From NCBI RefSeq assembly GCF_019710475.1, contig NZ_JAJFAX010000007.1:186001-250000 (forward strand): DNA of 64,000 bases, read 5' to 3'. Shown here piece by piece: positions 8,829 to 17,935 of this stretch. The first letter of the stretch is position 1; the number at the start of each line of letters is the position of its first letter. The stretch comes from Glycomyces sp. TRM65418 (GTDB lineage: Bacteria; Actinomycetota; Actinomycetes; Mycobacteriales; Micromonosporaceae). The translations under genes and the position numbers were made by a program. The notes under the pieces were generated by a model. It was not told where the DNA came from. It worked only from the letters and a program-made list of their open reading frames with translations, and searched no databases.

Positions 8829-9187
8829 CGCGGGAGCACGGCTCCGCGTCCGCGGCGGCCGCTCTGAGGTGCCGATGCACGGCTCCGCAGGCGGCCGCCG
8901 CGGGTCGTTTCGCGGGGGCTCGAGCGGCGCGTCGCCGCCGCCGAGGCGTCCGTTCGTGCACCGACCGTCGTGAACCGACCTCACCGAGCGAGCGCGCCTC
9001 TCACGATTCGGTCGGCCGTTCGTCCCGGTCTGGCCCTCATCGCCGGTAATCTGTGGCATCCAACTCATGGGCCGGGATGCAGTGAGGCGCCACGAGGTTG
9101 TACCGTAGGAGCCACGAAGAGATTGCAAGCATTCCGGGGCGCCTTATCGGCTGCCCCGATGATTTCTGTGCGAGGGGGTCGAGCCAT
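8829..9187. other. Intergenic, vdh terminator and DUF3073 upstream region
   Basis: About 360 bases. It contains the vdh hairpin at 8851-8902 and two candidate -10 hexamers before the DUF3073 gene, TAATCT (9047-9052) and TACCGT (9101-9106). No other gene is supported. Confidence 0.5.
8851..8902 (+). terminator. 12-bp stem hairpin after vdh
   Basis: CGCGGCGGCCGC (8851-8862) pairs perfectly with GCGGCCGCCGCG (8891-8902); the loop is 28 bases and GGTCGTTTCG follows. Confidence 0.6.
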
Positions 9188-9466
9188 ATGGGGCGCGGCC
9201 GAGCTAAGGCAAAGCAGACCAAAGTGGCCCGGAAGCTCAAGTACCATGCTCCGAACACCGACCTGCGCGCTCTCGAGCGCGAGCTCTCGGGCGGTCGTGA
9301 GGATGCGATGGACATCGAGCCCGAGCCTCCAGAAGTGGAGGAGCCGGACCCGTATGACGCTTACGCCGACGATCGGTACGACGGAGACGATGACGATCTC
9401 CGTGAAGATGACTGGATCCCGCCTAAGAAGCAGTTAGCAGGCAGGCTCTTCGGTTCGCCGCCGTGA
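9188..9466 (+). CDS. DUF3073 family protein
   Basis: A 92-residue small soluble protein. The N-terminus MGRGRAKAKQTKVARKLKY is the invariant signature of DUF3073, widespread in actinobacteria and of unknown function. A basic N-terminal third precedes a very acidic, Asp/Tyr-rich C-terminal part (YADDRYDGDDDDLRED). I place the start at ATG 9188 because the signature begins there and AGGGGG lies 9 bases upstream; the upstream in-frame extension is not conserved in character. Confidence 0.9.
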   Translation: MGRGRAKAKQTKVARKLKYHAPNTDLRALERELSGGREDAMDIEPEPPEVEEPDPYDAYADDRYDGDDDDLREDDWIPPKKQLAGRLFGSPP

Positions 9467-9670
9467 GCCGGCCAGGCGGACCCGCCCGACCGTTACCCGC
9501 AATCTCCATATCCAGTGCGTGCAGGCGTCTTCACCGACCCCTGCACGAGCCCGTCTCCGCCACCGGCGCCCCTCCCCACGAAGGGCCTCGACCGGATCAG
9601 GCGCTGGACCAAAGACTTCGGATACCGGCGCGGACGCGAGTCTTTGGGGCACAACCGATAGACCTAACAC

Positions 9671-9707
9671 GAAGAGGCGGCGCGACCTGGGGTCGCGCCG
9701 CCTCTTC
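9671..9707. terminator. Bidirectional 16-bp perfect hairpin
   Basis: Arms 9671-9686 and 9692-9707 are perfectly complementary with a 5-base loop. It serves the convergent DUF3073 gene (+) and the gene at 9724-10431 (-). Confidence 0.85.
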
Positions 9708-9723
9708 GGCTGCTTGCGGGCGG

Positions 9724-10431
9724 TTACTGCTGCGGCGCCTGCGGCCACTGGTTCTGCTGGTTCGCCGGCGGCGCCTGCGGGTTCTGCGGCTGGACGGCCG
9801 GCTGCTGCCCGGTGGGGTAGCCCTGCCCGGCGGCCGGGGGCGCCTGCTGCGCGGAGGCCGAGCCGGGGACCATGAGCGCACCGGCCACGAACAGGCCGTA
9901 CGCGGCTACGAGCAGGAGCGCGCCGATCCAGGCCGAGGCGTCGGAGGCGGAGTTCCCGTCGCCGAGGGCCAGCATCGTGAACAGGAGCCGCGCCAGGAAG
10001 ATCGTCCCGCCGGCGATCGTCAGCACCTTCCACAGCGGCCGCAGCCGCTCACCGGTGAACAGCGTCAACGCGAACATGACGATGACGCCCACCAGGATCG
10101 AGAGGACGCCGCCGTTGAGCTCGTCGCGGACGAACCCCGAGAGCGTCGTCCCGTCGAGGCCCGCGAAGTCGGAGCCGCCGGAGCTGGTGCCGGCGATCAG
10201 GCCGGCCAGCGCCAGCGCGCCGAGGCCGGAGAGGCCGAGGATCGCGGGCATGGACGGCACACCGAGCTTGTCGAACAGCGACGGGGCCGGGGGAGCGTAG
10301 GCCGCGTACTGCTGCTGTGCCTGGTACTGCGCCTGCGGCGAGGCGTAGGGCGCCTGGGGGTACGCCTGCTGTTGGGGCTGGCCGGAGGTCGGCTGCTGCG
10401 GATACGCCGCACCTGATTGCTGTTCACTCAT
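9724..10431 (-). CDS. Gln/Pro-rich tetraspan membrane protein
   Basis: A 235-residue protein. The N-terminal 65 residues and the C-terminal 45 residues are Gln/Pro/Ala/Tyr-rich and probably disordered. The central part holds about four membrane helices (for example MPAILGLSGLGALALAGLIA and GGVLSILVGVIVMFALTLFT). This architecture is common for actinobacterial cell-envelope proteins of unknown function. The start at ATG 10431 is chosen because GAGGG precedes it and the upstream in-frame sequence has no such character. No function assigned. Confidence 0.75.
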   Translation of the reverse strand: MSEQQSGAAYPQQPTSGQPQQQAYPQAPYASPQAQYQAQQQYAAYAPPAPSLFDKLGVPSMPAILGLSGLGALALAGLIAGTSSGGSDFAGLDGTTLSGFVRDELNGGVLSILVGVIVMFALTLFTGERLRPLWKVLTIAGGTIFLARLLFTMLALGDGNSASDASAWIGALLLVAAYGLFVAGALMVPGSASAQQAPPAAGQGYPTGQQPAVQPQNPQAPPANQQNQWPQAPQQ

Positions 10432-10635
10432 GCCCTCATCATGCCTTGGGCGGGCAAGTGAACGCATCCGGGTTGTGCGACCTTTCCCAGTTTGGAGCGG
10501 GAGCGGCGGGCGGCGGGGCGCGGATCCGGCGGGCGATCCGCTTCCCGCCCTTCCGGTTCCGGAACAGGGCCGGAGCGGGGGCGTCTCGTTCGGATTCGCG
10601 GGCCGCAACCGCAGCGCCGCGGGCGTCCGAGCCCG

Positions 10636-10641
10636 TAGTCT
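10636..10641 (+). promoter_or_regulatory. -10 element TAGTCT, probably leaderless
   Basis: TAGTCT is followed by six bases and the ATG at 10648. The intervening GGAGCC could in principle act as a ribosome site but is too close to the start. Confidence 0.55.
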
Positions 10642-10647
10642 GGAGCC

Positions 10648-12093
<1,446 letters not shown>

Positions 12094-12270
12094 GCCGCGG
12101 ATTCGGTCGACGCGGCCGCGTCGGCCGCAAGCAGGCCTGAAGACGGCCGAGCGGTGCGTCACCGCGCATCCGTGACGTGCGGGCAGGTTCGGCCACAGTC
12201 GTCCCCGCTGACCTGCGATGCCGGCAACTGACGGCCCGCCCTGCCGCCGTCGCCGCTTGACAAGTCCCTA

Positions 12271-12276
12271 TAGCGT
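12271..12276 (+). promoter_or_regulatory. -10 element TAGCGT of a leaderless transcript
   Basis: TAGCGT ends 7 bases before the ATG at 12284 and no ribosome site is present. A TTGACA at 12257-12262 is only 8 bases upstream, too close to serve as its -35. Confidence 0.55.
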
Positions 12277-12283
12277 GGCGGAC

Positions 12284-13219
12284 ATGACTGTCCCTCCGAA
12301 TTACGGTCCTCCGCCGGAGCAGCCGCAGACCCCCGGCTACGGATACCAGTCGCCGTACAACGGCGGTCAGCCCTCCTACGGGAGCCGGCCGCCGCAGCCC
12401 TCGTACGGCGGCCAGCCGCCGTACGGACAGGAGCCGCCGGCGCCGTACGGCGGGCCGGTCCTCCCGCCGGGACCGCCCAAGCGGAACCTCGCGCTCATCG
12501 GCGGGGTCCTCGTGGGCATCACGGTGCTCGTGCTCGGCGCGGCCCTGCTCATCACGATGAACCTGCGCGACGACGGGACCGAGAGCGCCGCGGAGGACGC
12601 GACGAGCTCGGAGGAGGCCTCCGAAGAGGCCGCCTCGGCCGAGGAGCCCACGACCGAGGAGGCGCCGGCCTCCGAAGTGGGCCAGTGCCTCCCGTACGAG
12701 CCGGTCGTCGAAGGCGACGGCCTGGGGCTCGTCGACTGCGGGGACGCCGCCGCGTTCTGGGAGATCACCGGGCAGTCCTACGAGGTCACCGACGTGCCGG
12801 TGGACAGCGAGGGCAACCTGACCGACACCACCGCCGCCGTGGAACTCTGCGGAGAGGACTGGGGCGTCAACCACCTCGGCGAGACGTGGACCAACTGGCA
12901 CTACGTGTACTCCTCGGGCACACTCGACTCGCTCTACTGCATCAAGGCCACCGGCGCGCCCGACCCGAACGAGCCCGAGCATCTGCCGTACACCCCGGAC
13001 GTGGGCGACTGCTTCGACGAGGCCTCCGAGTGGTGGACCGTCGACTGCTCCTCCGACCTGGCGGTGTACAAGGTGGTCGACACCGTCGTCTACGACGAGC
13101 CGGTCGAGATGACCGAGGACGAGGCCCAAGAGGCCGCCACATGCGGCGGCGAGTGGTACTGGCAGATCACCGACACCCGCGGCAGGACCTCCGCGATCAT
13201 CTGCGCCAACGGGGTGTAG
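12284..13219 (+). CDS. LppU/SCO3897-like membrane-anchored surface protein with tandem domains
   Basis: A 311-residue protein: Pro/Gln/Tyr/Gly-rich cytoplasmic N-terminus (about 1-65), one membrane helix (about 68-90), a Glu/Ser/Ala-rich linker, then two tandem extracytoplasmic domains. Each domain opens with a VG(Q/D)C motif and has a VDC about 20 residues later (VGQC...LVDC, VGDC...TVDC), the pattern of the LppU/SCO3897 group of surface proteins. Function unknown. A related single-domain arrangement is encoded at 17936-19528. The ATG is set by the leaderless -10 spacing. Confidence 0.78.
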   Translation: MTVPPNYGPPPEQPQTPGYGYQSPYNGGQPSYGSRPPQPSYGGQPPYGQEPPAPYGGPVLPPGPPKRNLALIGGVLVGITVLVLGAALLITMNLRDDGTESAAEDATSSEEASEEAASAEEPTTEEAPASEVGQCLPYEPVVEGDGLGLVDCGDAAAFWEITGQSYEVTDVPVDSEGNLTDTTAAVELCGEDWGVNHLGETWTNWHYVYSSGTLDSLYCIKATGAPDPNEPEHLPYTPDVGDCFDEASEWWTVDCSSDLAVYKVVDTVVYDEPVEMTEDEAQEAATCGGEWYWQITDTRGRTSAIICANGV

Positions 13220-13228
13220 CCGACACGG

Positions 13229-13248
13229 CCCGGCGGCACGCCGCCGGG
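13229..13248 (+). terminator. Short GC-rich hairpin after 12284-13219
   Basis: CCCGGCGGC and GCCGCCGGG pair around a very short loop directly behind the stop codon. Confidence 0.5.
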
Positions 13249-13260
13249 TCCGCTGAGGCA

Positions 13261-13303
13261 CGACGAGAGCGGGGGCGGCCTGAGGCCGCCCCCGCTCTCG
13301 TCG
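13261..13303. terminator. Bidirectional 20-bp perfect hairpin
   Basis: Arms 13261-13280 and 13284-13303 are perfectly complementary with a TGA loop, the longest stem in the window. It ends both the gene at 12284 (+) and pstB (-), whose stop is 8 bases away. Confidence 0.88.
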
Positions 13304-13310
13304 CGTATGC

Positions 13311-14171
13311 CTAGCCGAAGCGGCCGGTGATGTAGTCCTCGGTGCGCGGGTCCGACGGGTTGGAGAACAGGCGCTGGGTCTCGTCGAACTCGACGAGGAA
13401 GCCGTAGCGCTCGCCCGACTCGTCGACCTCCGCCGAGTAGAACGCGGTCGAGTCCGAGACGCGCGCGGCCTGCTGCATGTTGTGGGTGACGATCACGATC
13501 GTGTAGTCGCGGACCAGCTCGTTCATGAGCTCCTCGATGCGCGCGGTGGCGATCGGGTCGAGCGCCGAGCACGGCTCGTCCATGAGCAGGACCTCCGGCT
13601 GCACCGCGATGGCGCGGGCGATGCACAGGCGCTGCTGCTGGCCGCCCGAGAGGGCCAGGGCGCTCTTCTTGAGATTGTCCTTGACCTCGTCCCACAGGGC
13701 CGCGCCGCGGAGCGCCTGCTCGACGCGGTCGGCGAGGTTGTCCTTCATGCCGTTGATGCGCAGGCCGTAGGCGACGTTGTCGAAGATCGACTTGGGGAAC
13801 GGGTTGGCCTTCTGGAAGACCATGCCGATGTGGCGGCGGACCGCGATCGGGTCGACGCCCGGCCCGTAGATGTCCTGGCCGTGGAAGGTGACCTCACCGG
13901 AGACCTTCGCGCCGGGGATGAGGTCGTTCATGCGGTTGATCGAGCGCAGGACCGTGGACTTGCCGCAGCCCGAGGGTCCGATCATCGCGGTGATCTGGTT
14001 GCGGGCGACCGGCAGCGAGACGTCGCGGACCGCGTGCGCCTTGCCGTAGTGGATGTTCACGCCCTTGAGTTCGATGACCGTCTCGGTCTCGACGTGCGCG
14101 CCGGCGCGGCCCTGCGGAGCGAGGCCTGCGAGGGGGGCTTTGGCACGAGTACCAATTTCGTTCACGGTCAC
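13311..14171 (-). CDS. pstB: Phosphate ABC transporter ATP-binding protein PstB
   Basis: The ATPase of the high-affinity phosphate transporter. Walker [11 protein letters not shown]-loop FQKANPFP, signature LSGGQQQR, Walker [13 protein letters not shown] and the switch histidine in VTHNMQQA are all intact; FQ(K)xNPFP and EPCSALDPI are typical of PstB. Three GTG codons compete: I choose 14171 because GGAG lies 5 bases upstream, giving 286 residues; GTG 14165 would also work. The other Pst subunits (PstS, PstC, PstA) are not adjacent, which is unusual. Confidence 0.93.
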   Translation of the reverse strand: MTVNEIGTRAKAPLAGLAPQGRAGAHVETETVIELKGVNIHYGKAHAVRDVSLPVARNQITAMIGPSGCGKSTVLRSINRMNDLIPGAKVSGEVTFHGQDIYGPGVDPIAVRRHIGMVFQKANPFPKSIFDNVAYGLRINGMKDNLADRVEQALRGAALWDEVKDNLKKSALALSGGQQQRLCIARAIAVQPEVLLMDEPCSALDPIATARIEELMNELVRDYTIVIVTHNMQQAARVSDSTAFYSAEVDESGERYGFLVEFDETQRLFSNPSDPRTEDYITGRFG

Positions 14172-14417
14172 GCGAACTCCAATCACCGAATGTCAACCGC
14201 CGTTAACGTGTCCTGTACTCATCAAACGCCATGCAGGTGCACGACGAACGACACCCAGGTGAACTGCGAGTGAATGGAGTGCGCGCAGCGTCACTCGCGG
14301 GAAGCACGTCGAGCGGGCGGCGACGATCGCGGACATGCGGCGGCCCCTTGGCGAGCCCTGCGGGCCGAATCGGCGCCCTCGGCGTCAGCGCCTACGACGA
14401 TCAACGCCGCCGCGCGT

Positions 14418-15269
14418 TCAGGCGTGCTCGGGCGGCAGGAGCTCGTCGTTCGGGTAGCCGCCGAGCAGGTCGTCGGAGGCGGTGAGCGCGAAGTCGTCCG
14501 CGATGCCGACCTCGCCGAGGTCGACCGAACCGGCCACGTCGCCGTCCTCGGCCAGCTCCATGAGCATCCCCCGGATCACCGGGGCCGGGACGCCCGCGTC
14601 CTCGGCGAGCGCCGCCAGGTTCACCGTCACGGTGGCCGACTTCGCCCCGCCGGGCAGCACGAAATGCCCCTCGTCGTCGAACTCGTACTCGACCCCGCCG
14701 ACCCGCCGGATCGCGATCGCCGTCAACTCCTCCAGGTCGCCGCGCTGGTCGGCGGCCTCCTCGATGGCCTCGAGCTTGTCGAACGCGAGCACGTCGAACG
14801 GGTTGATGTACAGCTGCGGGGCGACGAACAGCTTGCCCTCGCGCATCTCGGAGCGGTACAGCCCCAAGGCGAGCAGGAACTCCAGGAGGTCGCGGACCGT
14901 GTGCGGCACGGGCAGCCCCGCGCGCCTGCAGTGGGTGGTGAAGGTGTCGATGCGCTCGCTGCGCTCGGCGGTGGCCCGGTCGTACTCCTCGCGGGCCTCC
15001 TTCTCGATGACCTCGGGAGAGGCGCCCAGGTGGTGCTCGGAGGCCTCGGCGATCCAGTCGTCCACGTCGCCCGGGTCGCACCAGACCGGCTCGTTCCAGA
15101 TGTCGTCCTCGGGGAAGGCGTCGGCCCACCAGCTCGCCGGGAACGGGTTCACGGAGGGGACGGTGCGGAACAACTCGATGCTGCACGGCATGATGCGGAT
15201 CCACGCTGGGTGCATCGGGGCTTGGACGGGGCCGGACTCGTCGCCGAAGGGCCTCTCGAAAGATTCCAC
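14418..15269 (-). CDS. Conserved hypothetical protein, acidic, possible winged-helix segment
   Basis: A 283-residue soluble acidic protein. The middle (about 110-170) and C-terminal (about 205-245) parts look helical; VTVNLAALAEDAGVPAPVIRGMLMEL resembles a helix-turn-helix with the following acidic wing, but this is a pattern impression only. No family assigned. The GTG start at 15269 is supported by a leaderless -10 (TACCGT at 15276-15281); an internal ATG at 15191 has no ribosome site. Confidence 0.72.
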   Translation of the reverse strand: MESFERPFGDESGPVQAPMHPAWIRIMPCSIELFRTVPSVNPFPASWWADAFPEDDIWNEPVWCDPGDVDDWIAEASEHHLGASPEVIEKEAREEYDRATAERSERIDTFTTHCRRAGLPVPHTVRDLLEFLLALGLYRSEMREGKLFVAPQLYINPFDVLAFDKLEAIEEAADQRGDLEELTAIAIRRVGGVEYEFDDEGHFVLPGGAKSATVTVNLAALAEDAGVPAPVIRGMLMELAEDGDVAGSVDLGEVGIADDFALTASDDLLGGYPNDELLPPEHA

Positions 15270-15275
15270 CCATCG

Positions 15276-15281
15276 ACGGTA
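15276..15281 (-). promoter_or_regulatory. -10 element TACCGT of a leaderless transcript
   Basis: On the minus strand TACCGT is followed by six bases and the GTG at 15269. Confidence 0.55.
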
Positions 15282-15549
15282 TCAGCGAAGGACGACCGGT
15301 CAGCGCCGCTGTGCCGCGACTTCGCTTTCAGCGTAGCGGCGCGGAGGGAGCCGTCCCGACGTCCGCGGTACCAGGAGTTGCCCAGTGCCCGCCGAGTGCC
15401 CAATGGACGGCTCGCCTCCAAGGAGCGCTCCCGCCGGGACGGCCCCGTGCGCGTGTCGACGTGTCGGCCCCGCCGCGGGTGCGCACCCGCCGGTGGAGGG
15501 AAGCGCCTCTCGCGTCGGGGCCGACGGGCGCCCGTCCGGCCGGGCCGGG

Positions 15550-15744
15550 CTAGCCGTTCGAGCGGATGCCGGAGAGGTCCGGCTCGAACTCGGCCAGGCC
15601 CACGTAGTCGGGGGTGAGGTACTCGAGGGTGCGGACCTGCTGCTCCAGCAGCTTGCCCACGGTGACGATCTGATCGGCGGCGTTGAGCACCAGCCAGTGC
15701 TCGTACTCCGCGGAGCGTTCTTCGACCTGCGCCTCGGCGGTCAC
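15550..15744 (-). CDS. Small acidic protein, unknown function
   Basis: A 64-residue protein with GTG start preceded by a strong GGGAGGAAG ribosome site, which is the main reason to believe it. It is predicted helical, with no membrane segment and no cysteine. Nothing is recognisable beyond that. It stands alone, upstream (on the minus strand) of the gene at 14418-15269 but 280 bases away. Confidence 0.6.
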   Translation of the reverse strand: MTAEAQVEERSAEYEHWLVLNAADQIVTVGKLLEQQVRTLEYLTPDYVGLAEFEPDLSGIRSNG

Positions 15745-15885
15745 AGCGGCTTCCTCCCTGATAGGCCGTACTTCACGACATCGTGCGATCCGAACAACGT
15801 AATGCGCAGTGAGTCCTGCACGGATTCATGACACGCGCCCGGCGGGCGAAATACGCGCCCGCGCAGGAGATCACACCGGTCGCGT

Positions 15886-17739
15886 TCAGGATCGCAGCAC
15901 GAGCCGGAGCGTCGACACGCCGTCCTCGGCGATCTCGACGGGGACGCCCCAGTCCTGGCGGGTGAGGTGGCACGCCGGGTGCTCGGCCTCGGCGTCGCAC
16001 GTGGCCGCCTGGGCGACCACTTGGAGGACGCCCCGCTCGATGCCGTCCGCGAGCACGAGGTCGCGGCCGAGCTCCTCGCCCTTGCCCGCGCCTGCGGCGA
16101 GGAGCTGGGGCGGGTCGGCGGAGACGGTGACCTGGATCGGGGAGCCGAAACTGTAGTCGAGCTTCTGGCCCGCGGCCGGCTCGAAGAGCACTTCCAGCCG
16201 CAGCGCGCCGGGGGCGACCCTGGTGCGCTTGCGGGCGACCCGGTGGTGCTGCCCGGCGACCGCGGCCTCGCCCAGATCCGGGGCGGCCAGGCGGTGGGCG
16301 GCGGATTCGACGACGATCACGCGCTCCCCCAGGACGAGCACGTCGCTCGGCTCGGCGAGGCCGGAGGCGAGGGTGGTCATGTCGCCGGTGTCCGGGTCGA
16401 AGGCGCGCAGGGCTCCGTTGTAGGTGTCGGCCACGGCGATCCGCCCGTCGGGGAGGACGGCGAGGCCGAGCGGGTGCTGCATGAGGGCGTCGGCGGCGGG
16501 GCCGTCGACGTGCCCGAAGTCGAACAGGCCCTGGCCGACGGCCGTGCGCATCACGCCGGCCTCCACGAAGCGGAGGGCGGAGGTCTCGGAGTCGACCAGC
16601 CAGAGGCGGTCGCCGTCGGCGGCGAGGCCGGAGGGCTGGGCCATCCACACCTGGCCGAGGGGGCCGTCCTTGAGGCTCTCGACCGTGGTCCCGGCGTAGA
16701 CGCCCGCGGTGCCCGCGACCGGGTCGAAGTACCAGAGCTGGTGGATCCCGGCCATGGCGATCACGAGCCGGTCCTCGAACCAGGCGAGGTCCCACGGGGA
16801 GGAGAGGTCGACCTCGAGCGCGGCGGCGGCGCCGTCGTCCATGCGCCACTGCCGGCCGGTCCCGGCGACGGTGGTGACGTGGCCGTCGGCGAGGCGGACG
16901 CCGCGGAGCAGGTGGTTCACGGTGTCGGCGACGACGACGTCGTAGCCGACCCGCTCGGCGACCTCGGCGGGGAGCAGTGCGAGGCCCTGGGGCTCGTTGA
17001 ACTGCGCCTCGGCGCCGTCGGCGCGGCCGCGTTCGCCGGTGCCGACGACCGAGACGACCGTTTCGAGGTCGGGGGCGAGGCGCACGAGGCGGTGGCGGGC
17101 GGAGTCGGTGACGAGGACGTCGCCGCCGGGCAGCTCGATCGCCTTGCCGGGGAAGCGGAGCGCGGTCTCGGCGGGCGGCGCGGCCACGTACGGGCTGCCC
17201 TCGGGGTCGAGGGTGCCCTTGGCGGTGTGGGTCTCGACGAGGCCGCCGACGATCGCGTCGAGGGCTTCGAGGTGGCCTTCACCGGCCATGGTGGACACGA
17301 CGTAGCCCTCGGGGTCGATGACGACGAGGGTGGGCCAGGCGCGGGCGGCGTAGGCGTCCCAGGTCTTCAGGTCGGGGTCGTCGAGGACGGGGTGCTCGAC
17401 GCCGTAGCGCTCGACGGCGGCCGCGAGGGCCTCGGGGTCGCGCTCGTGCTCGAACTTCGGGGAGTGGACGCCGATGATGACGAGCGCGTCGCCGTAGCGC
17501 GCTTCGAGGGGGCGCAGCTCGTCGAGGACGTGGAGGCAGTTGATGCAGCAGAAGGTCCAGAAGTCGAGGACGACGACCTTGCCGCGGAGGCTCTCGAGGT
17601 CGAGCCGCTTGCCGCCGGTGTTGAGCCAGCCGCGGCCTTCGAGGGGGGCGGCGCGCACGCGGGACTGCGTGCGGGCGTCGGCCTCGGCCTGGGATCGAGG
17701 AGCACTCGGCGAGTCGGAGCGGTCGGAGGTCGGTGCCAT
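15886..17739 (-). CDS. Thioredoxin-like/NHL-repeat protein (NHLRC2-type)
   Basis: A 617-residue protein with a redox and a propeller domain. The N-terminal thioredoxin-like domain (about 30-170) has the active site in FWTFCCINCLHVL, a CxxC motif of the TlpA/ResA type, and the cis-proline region (AWPTLVVIDPEG). It is followed by about six NHL-type repeats (for example GLALLPAE, DLAWFEDRLVIA, GLAVLPDGRIAVADTYN) and a C-terminal beta domain with more cysteines. This is the layout of vertebrate NHLRC2 and its bacterial homologues. No signal peptide, so cytosolic. The ATG 17739 is chosen from TACGCT ending exactly 6 bases upstream. Confidence 0.9.
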   Translation of the reverse strand: MAPTSDRSDSPSAPRSQAEADARTQSRVRAAPLEGRGWLNTGGKRLDLESLRGKVVVLDFWTFCCINCLHVLDELRPLEARYGDALVIIGVHSPKFEHERDPEALAAAVERYGVEHPVLDDPDLKTWDAYAARAWPTLVVIDPEGYVVSTMAGEGHLEALDAIVGGLVETHTAKGTLDPEGSPYVAAPPAETALRFPGKAIELPGGDVLVTDSARHRLVRLAPDLETVVSVVGTGERGRADGAEAQFNEPQGLALLPAEVAERVGYDVVVADTVNHLLRGVRLADGHVTTVAGTGRQWRMDDGAAAALEVDLSSPWDLAWFEDRLVIAMAGIHQLWYFDPVAGTAGVYAGTTVESLKDGPLGQVWMAQPSGLAADGDRLWLVDSETSALRFVEAGVMRTAVGQGLFDFGHVDGPAADALMQHPLGLAVLPDGRIAVADTYNGALRAFDPDTGDMTTLASGLAEPSDVLVLGERVIVVESAAHRLAAPDLGEAAVAGQHHRVARKRTRVAPGALRLEVLFEPAAGQKLDYSFGSPIQVTVSADPPQLLAAGAGKGEELGRDLVLADGIERGVLQVVAQAATCDAEAEHPACHLTRQDWGVPVEIAEDGVSTLRLVLRS

Positions 17740-17745
17740 CGGGCG

Positions 17746-17751
17746 AGCGTA
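17746..17751 (-). promoter_or_regulatory. -10 element TACGCT of a leaderless transcript
   Basis: TACGCT, six bases, then ATG 17739 on the minus strand; no ribosome site. Confidence 0.6.
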
Positions 17752-17815
17752 GCGCGACGCCGGCCGCCGGGACCGGCGCGACGCCTGGAAATGAACCCGA
17801 CTCACATCACGGGAT

Positions 17816-17844
17816 GGGGCCGGCAGGCGCTGCCTGCCGGCCCC
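17816..17844 (-). terminator. 13-bp perfect hairpin
   Basis: Arms 17816-17828 and 17832-17844 pair perfectly with a GCT loop, downstream of the minus-strand gene that ends at 17936. Confidence 0.75.
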
Positions 17845-17935
17845 GGAGCCGTGTCGGACCCCCGGGATATTTTTGAACCAGGGGTCCCTTAGGGCGGGTT
17901 TATCGTGATTTATCAGCCCGTGAGATGGTTTGCCG

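Noticed and set aside
12257-12276. TTGACA and TAGCGT as a -35/-10 pair
   Set aside because: Only 8 bases separate them; an 16-19 base spacer is needed, so only the -10 is kept.
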